Below, piece by piece: positions 1-5,469 of a stretch of 8,937 bases of DNA; position 1 is the stretch's first letter, and every line of letters begins with the position of its first letter. The DNA is taken from positions 1-8,937 of the forward strand of contig NZ_DASZGI010000338.1 of the NCBI RefSeq assembly GCF_035938995.1, given 5' to 3'. The notes beneath the pieces are model-generated. The model was not told where the DNA came from. It did not search any database and was given only the letters and a program-made list of their open reading frames with translations. A program made the position numbers and the translations under genes. The stretch is from DASZGI01 sp035938995. GTDB lineage: Bacteria > Actinomycetota > Actinomycetes > Streptomycetales > Catenulisporaceae.

Positions 1-260
1 CGAACGAACTGAGCGGTGGGTTCCAGTCCTTCGGCTCTGAGACTGCCCCAAGCGGACGCTACCGCCTCTCCTCTGCGGAAGCGTTCACGGAGTGCGGCTA
101 GTTCTCGGTAGGACTCGACCGAGAGGAGCACGCCTTCAGCCTTGCGATGCGCACCGATGAAGACTGGCTCTGCCTGCGGGCCGGCCTCCTGAAGATCTGA
201 GAGGATGCGCGAGATGTTCTTACGGGCATCACGCACCGTCACTACTTCCTGGTGTTCCAT
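1..260 (-). CDS. Phd/YefM-family type II antitoxin, 3' end outside the window
   Basis: The minus-strand frame opens at ATG 260 and stays open for 86 codons to the window edge. The N-terminus (VTVRDARKNISRILSDLQ) and the following VFIGAHRKAEGVLLSVESYREL match the Phd/YefM fold, whose N-terminal half dimerises and binds DNA while the C-terminal tail neutralises a toxin. The last visible stretch (SLRAEGLEPTAQF) resembles the region before the inhibitory helix in antitoxins paired with Fic/Doc toxins, so the unseen toxin may be Doc/Fic rather than YoeB/RelE; this is inference. By hand count 32 of 86 codons end in A or T, far more than in neighbouring genes, which suggests horizontal acquisition. 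No well-spaced Shine-Dalgarno precedes ATG 260 (GGAG lies only 3 bases away), but a -10 box sits six bases upstream. GTG codons at residues 7 and 9 are possible later starts. Confidence 0.85.
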   Translation of the reverse strand, partial: MEHQEVVTVRDARKNISRILSDLQEAGPQAEPVFIGAHRKAEGVLLSVESYRELAALRERFRRGEAVASAWGSLRAEGLEPTAQFV

Positions 261-266
261 GTCTCC

Positions 267-272
267 ATAATA
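267..272 (-). promoter_or_regulatory. -10 box of the antitoxin promoter, probably leaderless
   Basis: On the minus strand this reads TATTAT, a 5 of 6 match to TATAAT. It ends six bases before ATG 260, so transcription would start at or next to the A of the start codon. That layout is typical of leaderless actinobacterial genes and would explain the poorly spaced Shine-Dalgarno. No good -35 hexamer is visible at 17-18 bp. Confidence 0.5.
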
Positions 273-308
273 GTCGATTCGTGTACACGAATGTGCTCAC
301 ACGACTAT
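270..308. promoter_or_regulatory. Two-palindrome operator of the antitoxin promoter (YefM-like)
   Basis: A perfect 16-bp palindrome, ATTCGTGTACACGAAT, occupies 277-292 and contains the core TGTACA (282-287). A shorter imperfect palindrome, GTGCTCAC (293-300), has the related core TGCTCA (294-299). The core centres are exactly 12 bp apart. The pair is framed by ATAGTCG (270-276) and its reverse complement CGACTAT (302-308). From memory of the family, the E. coli yefM-yoeB operator has a long and a short palindrome with TGTACA cores about 12 bp centre to centre. The site covers the -35/-10 region of the antitoxin promoter, so negative autoregulation is the natural reading. Confidence 0.7.
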
Positions 309-318
309 CGGGTGTGCC

Positions 319-405
319 ATGGAGCGCATCGTCGAGATCACGGGGCAGTCGCCGGCCGAGTCGATCCGAGACGGGATCAGCCAGGTCGTTCGGGACCGGG
401 CATGA
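319..405 (+). pseudogene. Short dodecin-like ORF, probable truncated remnant
   Basis: ATG 319 to TGA 405 encodes 28 residues (start MERIVEITGQSPAESI, end VVRDRA). The pattern hydrophobic-E-I-x-G-x-S-P-x-S-I, followed by a helix, matches the first strand and helix of dodecins, small flavin-binding proteins of about 65-75 residues whose next conserved part is an RNLxWFEV-like strand. That second half is missing: the frame stops just before a terminator hairpin. No Shine-Dalgarno is visible. The ORF is divergent from the antitoxin and shares its 58-bp control region. It is probably a deletion remnant; chance similarity over so few residues cannot be excluded. Confidence 0.4.
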
Positions 406-410
406 AAGAG

Positions 411-447
411 CCCTGGTGCTGCCGCAGCCTCTTCGGCAGCACCAGGG
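411..447. terminator. Perfect 14-bp hairpin, bidirectional terminator
   Basis: CCCTGGTGCTGCCG (411-424) pairs without mismatch with CGGCAGCACCAGGG (434-447) across a 9-nt loop. No U-tract follows on either strand, as is common in actinobacterial terminators. It lies 5 bases after the dodecin-like ORF and 29 bases beyond the stop of the minus-strand GH3 gene, so it can terminate transcripts from both sides. Confidence 0.8.
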
Positions 448-476
448 CGGTCTGTGGTTACCGCAATGTCAGGGCA

Positions 477-3400
477 CTACGGGAGCGTCCATGCCTGGTT
501 CGAGCTCCCGGAGCAGGCCCAGATCTGGACCTGGGTGCCGGAGCCGCCGAAGCCGGTGACATCGAGGCACTTGCCGGACTGCGGATTGACCAGCGAGCTG
601 TTCGAGCCCGGCTGCCACTGTTGCGCGCCGGTGCCGTTGCAGGTGTAGAGCTGCACCTTTGTGCCATTGGCGGTGCCGCCGCTGGCCACGTCCAGACACT
701 TGCCGAGCGCCTGAAGCGTGCTGTTCGACGCCACCGTCCACTGCTGGGCGTTGGTGCCGTTGCAGGTGTAGACCTGGACCGGCGTGCCGTCCGCGCTGTT
801 GGCCCCGCGGACATCCAGGCACAGGCCCTGGTATCCGGTGACCTGGCCGGTCGAGCCGCCGCCACCGTTGTTCGAGCCGGCCGGCGAGTGCCACTGCTGG
901 CTGCCCGCGTCGGTGCAAGCGGAGATCTGCACCTGGGTTCCGTTGGCCGCGCCGGGATCGGTCAGGCACTGGCCGGACTGCGTGTTGACCAGTTCACCGT
1001 TCGACTGCGGCTGCCACTGCTGCGCGCCGCTGCCGTTGCAGGTAGCGATCTGGACCGCTGTGCCGGCCACGTTGAGGCACTTGCCGTCGGCGTGCACGGT
1101 GCCGTCCGTTCCCTCAGTCCACTGCTGTCCGTTGGTGCCGTTGCAGTTGTAGACCTGCACCGCGGTGCCGTCGGTGTTGCTGTCGCCGGGCAGGTCCAGG
1201 CACTGGCCGTTGGAGTTGATCAGCGGCGTGGTCGGGACGCCGGAGCCGGCCGGCGAGACGGTCCAGGTGAATGACTGGCTGGCGAACGCGCCGGAGCCGT
1301 CGCGTGCGGTGACGGCGACGGTGCTGGTTCCGGAGCCGCTCGGGGTTCCGGTGATGGCGCCGGTGCCCGCGTTGATCGAGGTTCCGGCGGGCAGGCCGGT
1401 GGCCGAGTAGGACAGCGTCTGGCCGCCGGTGCTGTCGCTGGCACTGATCGGCACGTTGACCGCGGTGCCGGCGACGCCTTCCTGCGGTCCCGGGTTGGTG
1501 ACCGAAACGGTCTGGCCGAGTTGCGCCGAGCCGACGGAGAGGGTGCCGGTCAGCGGGAGGTTCGCGTTCGAGTCGCCGACCGAGACGGTGTAGTTGCCGG
1601 TGCTGGTCGCCCACGCGGACGAGCTGTCGTTCCAATACTGGAGATTCGTCTGCGTCAGCGGGAAGCTGACCGTCGCGCTCGCGCCCGGCTGCAGGTCGAC
1701 CCGGGCGAAGCCCTCGAGGTTCTTCGGCGCCTCGCCGGATGCGGCCGGATCGGTCACGTACAGCTGCGCCACATCAGCACCTTCACGGGAGCCGGTGTTG
1801 GTCACCGTGGCGGTCACTGTCGCGGCACCGCCCTTGACCAGGGGGCTGATGGAGAGGTTGCTGAACGCAAAGCTGGTGTAGGACAGGCCGTAGCCGAACG
1901 GGAAGAGCGGCGTCAGGTTCTTGGCGTTGTACCAGCGGTAGCCGACGTCGACGCCCTCGGAGTACTGGACCTGGCCGTTCGTGCCCGGCCACTGCGCCGA
2001 GGTGTTGGCCGGAACCTGGGACAGCGAGGTGGGGAAGGTGACCGGCAGGTGCCCGGACGGGTCCACGTCGCCGAACAGCAGCGCGGCGATCGCGTTGCCG
2101 TCCTCCTGGCCGGGGTACCAGGCTTCGAACACGCCGGCGACCGAGTTGAGCCACGGCATGGTGACCGCGGAGCCTGAGTTGACCACCACGATCGTGTGCG
2201 GGTTCGCCGCGGCGACCGACGAGATCAGCGAGTTGTCCGAGCTGGCCAGGTCGATGTTGCTCAGGTCGCTGCCTTCGGACTCGAACTTGCTGACGAAGAC
2301 CACGGCGACCGAGGACGAGGCGGCCAGCGACGCGGCCGACGAGGCGTTGGAGCCGTCGTTGTAGTTGACCGCGACGCCGCCGCCGGCACGTGCGGTGATG
2401 CCCTGCAGCGGGGTGACGGTGCCGCTGGAGTTGACCCCGGCGCTGCCGCCGCCGTCGGTCTGCGGGCTGGTGGACGCGTCGGCGCCGATGACGGCGATCG
2501 AGGAGACCGAGGAGCCGAACGGCAGGACCGAGCCGCTGTTCTTCAGCAGCACGGTGCCTTCCTCGGAGATCTGCCGCGCGGTGGTCACGTGCGCGGAGCT
2601 TGTCGCGGTCTGCGCGGGCGAGCCGACCGGCGGCTTGTCGAAGAGCCCGAACGCGAACAGCTCGGTGAGCACCTGCGAGGTGAGCGAGTCGAGCGTCGCC
2701 TTTGAGACCGAGCCTCCGGAGACGGCGGAGGAGAGGGCGCCGCCGTAGAAGCCGTCGTTGCCGGGCATGTCCATGTTCAGGCCGGAGTTCGCGGACGGGG
2801 CGGTGGAGTGGGTGGCGCCCCAGTCGGAGGTGACGAAACCGCCGAAGCCGAACTGCTGGCGCAGCGCGGTGGTCAGGATGTACGGGTTCTCACAGGCGTA
2901 GGTGCCGTTGATCGTGCTGTAGGAGCACATCACCGACGATGCGGCGCCCTGTGCCACAGAGTCGTGGAATCCCTGCAGGTAGATCTCCTGCAGCGGCTTG
3001 TTGTCGATGACCGCGTTGTCGGACGGGGTGTTGCGGTTGGTCTCCTGGTTGTACACGGCCAGGTGCTTGACCTGCGCCATCGCCCCGGTCGACTGCACGC
3101 CCTGGATCTCGGCGGCGCCGAGCGTGCCGTTGAGGTACGGGTCCTCGCCGACCGACTCGAAGGCGCGGCCCCAGCGCGGGTCGCGGGTGATGTTGATGGT
3201 GGGGCCGAGGTCGATCGTGGTGCCCTTGGCCTCCTGCTCGGACCCGATCACCTGGCCGTAGGCCTGCTCGGCGGAGGTGTCGAAGGTGGCTGCGGCGTCC
3301 ACCGGCGCGGGGAGCTGGGTGACGTTGTTGAAGCCGTCGCCGACGCCGGCCGGGCCGTCCTGCAGGTCGATCGCGGGAATGCAGAGGGAGCCGATCGCCG

Positions 3401-3653
3401 GGATGAAGCCCACGTAACTGGACCCTGACGTGCCGGTGAGCAGGCTGACTTCCTGCGCGACCGACATCTTGCCCAACAGCTGGCTGACGCGCTGGGAGAT
3501 CGGGGCGGTGGAGCCGACCCACGGGCAGGCCGCGGACGCGGCCGTGGCCGTCGGCGCCGTGGACACCGCGAACAGGCTCGCCGAGGCCGTGACCAGGGCG
3601 AGCGCCGTTAAGCGCAGGGTCCTGAGATTCCGGAGGGTGGTGCACGGTTGCAC
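477..3653 (-). CDS. Secreted GH3 glycosidase (beta-glucosidase/xylosidase type) with two C-terminal ricin-type carbohydrate-binding modules
   Basis: The 1058-residue product starts at GTG 3653, with GAGGAG five bases upstream. Domains in order: signal peptide (1 to about 41; arginines, a hydrophobic core, then Ala-Ser-Ala); GH3 N-terminal barrel (about 50-340) with KH at 195-196 and the nucleophile Asp277 in the TSDWGA motif; GH3 C-terminal domain (about 360-590), where Glu458 or Glu460 in the FESEGSD stretch is the likely acid/base; Fn3-like domain (about 605-707); putative Ig domain (about 712-801); two beta-trefoils (about 809-921 and 936-1058) with six QxW motifs, joined by a Gly/Ser-rich linker. 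It should remove beta-linked sugars from plant or fungal polysaccharides outside the cell, with the trefoils anchoring it to substrate. Aglycone and sugar specificity cannot be read here. The frame stays open upstream to 4310, but that part lacks this start's ribosome site and overlaps a pseudogene. It is monocistronic and ends at the 411-447 hairpin. Confidence 0.93.
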   Translation of the reverse strand: MQPCTTLRNLRTLRLTALALVTASASLFAVSTAPTATAASAACPWVGSTAPISQRVSQLLGKMSVAQEVSLLTGTSGSSYVGFIPAIGSLCIPAIDLQDGPAGVGDGFNNVTQLPAPVDAAATFDTSAEQAYGQVIGSEQEAKGTTIDLGPTINITRDPRWGRAFESVGEDPYLNGTLGAAEIQGVQSTGAMAQVKHLAVYNQETNRNTPSDNAVIDNKPLQEIYLQGFHDSVAQGAASSVMCSYSTINGTYACENPYILTTALRQQFGFGGFVTSDWGATHSTAPSANSGLNMDMPGNDGFYGGALSSAVSGGSVSKATLDSLTSQVLTELFAFGLFDKPPVGSPAQTATSSAHVTTARQISEEGTVLLKNSGSVLPFGSSVSSIAVIGADASTSPQTDGGGSAGVNSSGTVTPLQGITARAGGGVAVNYNDGSNASSAASLAASSSVAVVFVSKFESEGSDLSNIDLASSDNSLISSVAAANPHTIVVVNSGSAVTMPWLNSVAGVFEAWYPGQEDGNAIAALLFGDVDPSGHLPVTFPTSLSQVPANTSAQWPGTNGQVQYSEGVDVGYRWYNAKNLTPLFPFGYGLSYTSFAFSNLSISPLVKGGAATVTATVTNTGSREGADVAQLYVTDPAASGEAPKNLEGFARVDLQPGASATVSFPLTQTNLQYWNDSSSAWATSTGNYTVSVGDSNANLPLTGTLSVGSAQLGQTVSVTNPGPQEGVAGTAVNVPISASDSTGGQTLSYSATGLPAGTSINAGTGAITGTPSGSGTSTVAVTARDGSGAFASQSFTWTVSPAGSGVPTTPLINSNGQCLDLPGDSNTDGTAVQVYNCNGTNGQQWTEGTDGTVHADGKCLNVAGTAVQIATCNGSGAQQWQPQSNGELVNTQSGQCLTDPGAANGTQVQISACTDAGSQQWHSPAGSNNGGGGSTGQVTGYQGLCLDVRGANSADGTPVQVYTCNGTNAQQWTVASNSTLQALGKCLDVASGGTANGTKVQLYTCNGTGAQQWQPGSNSSLVNPQSGKCLDVTGFGGSGTQVQIWACSGSSNQAWTLP
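480..848 (-). other. Second ricin B-type beta-trefoil (CBM13-like) of the GH3 enzyme
   Basis: This encodes about residues 936-1058. Three repeats each carry a GxCLDV-type motif and end in a QxW-type motif: NGTNAQQW, NGTGAQQW and SSNQAW. It is clearly paralogous to the preceding trefoil, with shared blocks such as GTxVQVYxCNGTN, and the DNA also repeats (for example GGTGCCGTTGCAGGTGTAG occurs twice on the plus strand, near 630 and 750). Modules of this type usually bind xylan, galactose or arabinose-containing polymers. Confidence 0.85.
891..1229 (-). other. First ricin B-type beta-trefoil (CBM13-like) of the GH3 enzyme
   Basis: This encodes about residues 809-921, with three QxW repeats (NGTNGQQW, NGSGAQQW, AGSQQW) and the cysteine pairs typical of the fold. 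The middle repeat is a few residues shorter than its counterpart in the second trefoil (GKCLNVAGTAVQI, without the GGTANGT insertion), so the two copies have diverged and may not bind the same ligand. Confidence 0.85.
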
Positions 3654-3753
3654 GATGTCTCCTCGTTGAGATTCGCCGCGCCGAGCGGTCGAGATCGCAG
3701 CGCGGGCCGTGGCGAGGGTGCTTCTCCCGCGCGGCGACTTAATGCGCGTCGTG

Positions 3754-3782
3754 ATTAAACTCGTGAAACAACTTGAGCGCAA
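3754..3782 (-). promoter_or_regulatory. Candidate promoter of the GH3 gene
   Basis: On the minus strand a -35 box TTGCGC (3777-3782) and a -10 box TTTAAT (3754-3759, 5 of 6 to consensus) are separated by exactly 17 bp. The predicted start near 3747 gives a leader of about 95 nt before GTG 3653. This is a pattern-based assignment. Confidence 0.5.
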
Positions 3783-3784
3783 GT
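3771..3784. promoter_or_regulatory. Palindromic operator candidate overlapping the GH3 -35 box
   Basis: ACTTGAGCGCAAGT is a 14-bp palindrome with one mismatched pair (A3776/G3779). It covers the proposed -35 box, so a bound repressor would block polymerase. Glycosidase genes in actinobacteria are often controlled by LacI-family sugar-responsive repressors at 14-bp GC-centred palindromes, but this sequence is not the well-known CebR site and no regulator for it lies in the window. Confidence 0.4.
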
Positions 3785-3964
3785 GTCGCGACGCGCGCTC
3801 GGCTCTTGGAATCGGCGTACCGCGAAAAGGGAGACTCAGGAAGCGAACGCGGCCGAAAAACGCCGTGGCCGCGGACCACACCTCCCGGTAAGAGACTGTG
3901 GAAGCAGTGGAGTGGCCCGCGCCGTCGTCTGCGACTGTATTCGCCCACACTCCGGCACAACGGG

Positions 3965-4337
3965 TCAGGCGCTCGCGCTCGTGGCGTAGCCGTCGCGCGG
4001 GACCGCGAGCGTGTCGATCACCACCGGCCAGGGCGATGCCCTCGCCCTGGCCGCTGATCATGTCGATGCTGCTGAGGAAGTCCTCGACCGTTCTCTTCGC
4101 GGTGGCCGGGGTGCTGCCGACCTGGTTGGCCGGGCCGCCCTGCGCGACCGCCCTGCGCGTCCGCATTGTCGACGATCGCCTGCCGCACCACCTGGTAGAA
4201 CCCGCCGATCGTGGCGTACGCCGGGTCGCGCAACTCCGGGCCAACATCGACTCCAAAGCCTCGACTCGCGTGAAAGTTTCAAGCCGCGCCGGGGACAGCG
4301 GCGCCAGCACCGACTTCAGGTCCGGCGTGACGCCGCG
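3965..4337 (-). pseudogene. Decayed ferritin-like (VioB/iminophenylpyruvate-synthase-like, Pfam PF12902-type) gene fragment
   Basis: Pieces of one protein can be read by shifting frames. They are: LSPARLETFTRVEALESMLAR (4300-4238 region); ELRDPAYATIGGFYQVVRQA and IVDNADAQGG; GGPANQVG, then RTVEDFLSSIDMISGQGEG; and finally VVIDTLAVPRDGYATSASA ending at TGA 3965-3967. The TIGxFY helix start and the later AIDxIxxQGEG motif are, from memory, typical of the PF12902 ferritin-like family. Three frameshifts separate the pieces: loss of one G near 4238, a 13-bp duplication at 4135-4159 and one extra G near 4023. The first two add up to +12, so the original frame returns. The N-terminal ferritin helices are absent; a TAA lies upstream at 4338-4340. 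Nearly all codons in the pieces end in G or C, so decay looks recent. The final VVIDTL piece is not confidently part of the same family. Confidence 0.6.
4135..4159. repeat. 13-bp tandem duplication causing a frameshift
   Basis: CCGCCCTGCGCG occurs at 4135-4146 and again at 4148-4159, a period of 13 bp. Removing one unit joins the reading frame on both sides into a continuous ADAQGGPANQVG, which shows that the duplication is a mutation in an earlier intact gene. Confidence 0.8.
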
Positions 4338-4340
4338 TTA

Positions 4341-4368
4341 CCTGCGGATCCAGCCGATGTCCCGCAGG
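4341..4368. terminator. Weak hairpin downstream of the LysR-type gene
   Basis: CCTGCGG (4341-4347) and CCGCAGG (4362-4368) form a 7-bp stem with a 14-nt loop, 112 bases beyond the stop of the LysR-type gene. There is no T-tract. The stretch 4369-4479 shows nothing else. Confidence 0.25.
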
Positions 4369-4479
4369 TGACGCCGCTGGGGACGCAGACTCTCGCTATG
4401 GCAGCGCACGAAATCGCCCCGGAATTCCGCGCTGAACGTCCAGGTCGAGATTCCCCGGCTCGCCGATTTCGAACCCTGA

Positions 4480-5391
4480 TTAACCGCGTCCTGCCCCGGC
4501 GGCGGAGTCGGCCAACTGCTGCACGAATGCACGCGTCGCCGGATTCGCTGCGCGGCGGCGCGGCAGGATGCAGCCGATCGGCGGGTGCTCGGGCGCGTCG
4601 TCGAGCCGGAGGATGTCGATCGCCGGGCCCGCCGCCAGGGCCACCGACTCGGCGAGCAGCGCCACCCCCAGGCCGACCGCGACCAGTTCGCGGACGTTCG
4701 CCGGGGTGTCGGCCTCGAACTCGATGCGCGGCTCGAACCCGGCGCGCGCCGCCGCCGCGGTCAGGATCGCGCGCAGACCGGTGCCCCGGGGCAGACACAC
4801 GAACGGCTCGTCCCGCAGGTCGGCGAGGGCGATCGCGCGGCGTCCGCCGGCGGTCCGGCCAGCCGTCCGATGACCGGGGGCCGTCGCCAGGACCACGCTC
4901 TCCTCGGCGAGCGGGTGCGCAAGGTGGCTCTCGGCTAGGCCGGGGTGCAGCGGCCCGACGACCAGGTCGAGCTCGCCGGAGTCCAGGGCGTCGCGCAGGT
5001 CTGCGATCAGCCCGGTCCGGAGGGTGAGCGTGACGCTCGGATGGCGGCGGTGGAACCGGGCCAGCGCCGCGGGCAGGTCCAGCGTGCTGAGAACAGGTGT
5101 GGCGCCGATGCGCACGCGGCCCCGCAGCACCGCCGTCAGCTCGCTGAGCTCCGCGCGTGCCAAGTCGAGTTGATCGAGCACCGCGCGCACCCGCACCAGG
5201 AACAGCTCGCCCGCCTCGGTCAGCGCCACCTGGCGCGTCGTGCGCCGCAGCAGCGGTGTGCCGAGTTCCGCTTCGAGCCGCCGGATCTGCGCGGAGACCG
5301 CCGGTTGGGCGACGCGCAGCTGCTCCCCGGCGCGGGAGAACCCGCCGTGCCGCACGACCGCCTCGAAGTAAACAAGCTGACGCAGCTCCAT
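4480..5391 (-). CDS. LysR-type transcriptional regulator
   Basis: The 303-residue product has the usual family length. Residues 1-60 form the winged helix-turn-helix, with MELRQLVYFEAVVRHGGFSR at the start and the recognition-helix segment AQPAVSAQIRRLEAELG at 28-44. A linker helix follows (about 62-90), then the effector-binding periplasmic-binding-like domain (from RVRIGATPV, about 92, to about 293), with LDLVVGPL at 141-148 and GLGVALLAES at 240-249. ATG 5391 is chosen because MELRQL is the family's standard start and a -10 box lies exactly where a leaderless transcript needs it; an in-frame ATG at 5421 would add ten unusual residues. It is divergent from the aldo/keto reductase, with 78 bp between them, so that gene is the likely target. 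The effector is unknown. Confidence 0.93.
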   Translation of the reverse strand: MELRQLVYFEAVVRHGGFSRAGEQLRVAQPAVSAQIRRLEAELGTPLLRRTTRQVALTEAGELFLVRVRAVLDQLDLARAELSELTAVLRGRVRIGATPVLSTLDLPAALARFHRRHPSVTLTLRTGLIADLRDALDSGELDLVVGPLHPGLAESHLAHPLAEESVVLATAPGHRTAGRTAGGRRAIALADLRDEPFVCLPRGTGLRAILTAAAARAGFEPRIEFEADTPANVRELVAVGLGVALLAESVALAAGPAIDILRLDDAPEHPPIGCILPRRRAANPATRAFVQQLADSAAGAGRG

Positions 5392-5392
5392 C

Positions 5393-5406
5393 GATTCAGA
5401 GTAATC
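5393..5406. promoter_or_regulatory. Inverted repeat in the LysR/reductase control region
   Basis: GATTCAGAGTAATC has 4-bp arms (GATT/AATC) around a 6-bp centre and lies over the -10 box of the regulator gene, a suitable place for LysR-type autorepression. The arms are short, so this is tentative. Confidence 0.3.
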
Positions 5407-5426
5407 CGCTCTAGATCCCATCGCAA
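5398..5426 (-). promoter_or_regulatory. Promoter of the LysR-type gene, leaderless
   Basis: On the minus strand, -35 TTGCGA (5421-5426, 4 of 6) and -10 TACTCT (5398-5403, TANNNT form) are exactly 17 bp apart. The -10 box ends six bases before ATG 5391, so the transcript should begin at the start codon. No Shine-Dalgarno is present, which agrees. I could not identify a convincing promoter for the divergent reductase. Confidence 0.55.
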
Positions 5427-5469
5427 ACGTGGCTTGGACTTATCGATCGGCGCTCGGCACGCTGGAGCC

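Larger units (their letters stand above)
3654..3964. other. Non-coding upstream region of the GH3 gene
   Basis: About 310 bp without a supportable gene. It holds the likely GH3 promoter and operator (3754-3784), a perfect 8-bp palindrome GTCGCGAC (3785-3792) and a weak 7-bp inverted repeat CGCGGCC/GGCCGCG (3848-3854 and 3867-3873). The weak repeat could end transcription from the decayed gene upstream but has no T-tract. Confidence 0.5.

Noticed and set aside
480..1229. CRISPR-like or minisatellite reading of the repeated DNA near the GH3 3' end
   Set aside because: The repeats follow the QxW repeats of the two beta-trefoils, in frame and diverged, so they are explained by protein repeats.
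252..3428. Long plus-strand open frames opposite the GH3 gene
   Set aside because: They are low-complexity Arg/Ala/Gly/Val-rich translations caused by the strong codon bias of the minus-strand gene, with no recognisable domain.
3848..3873. Hairpin CGCGGCC/GGCCGCG as a terminator
   Set aside because: The 7-bp stem with a 12-nt loop and no T-tract is within what GC-rich DNA gives by chance; listed only in the description of the region.
3654..4310. N-terminal extension of the GH3 frame by 219 codons up to 4310
   Set aside because: GTG 3653 has a perfect Shine-Dalgarno and is followed directly by a signal peptide. The extension runs through the promoter region and through the ferritin-like remnant, which shares this frame only in parts.
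4011..5027. Plus-strand open frame of 338 codons across the ferritin-like remnant and the LysR-type gene
   Set aside because: The product is Arg/Pro/Ala-rich and without motifs, and it is fully antisense to a clear LysR-type gene.
5392..5421. Alternative LysR start at ATG 5421
   Set aside because: It adds ten residues before the standard MELRQL start, has no ribosome site and would place the start upstream of the -10 box.
4945..5469. Upstream extension of the aldo/keto reductase frame
   Set aside because: It is antisense to the LysR-type coding region; the family's N-terminus starts exactly at ATG 5470.
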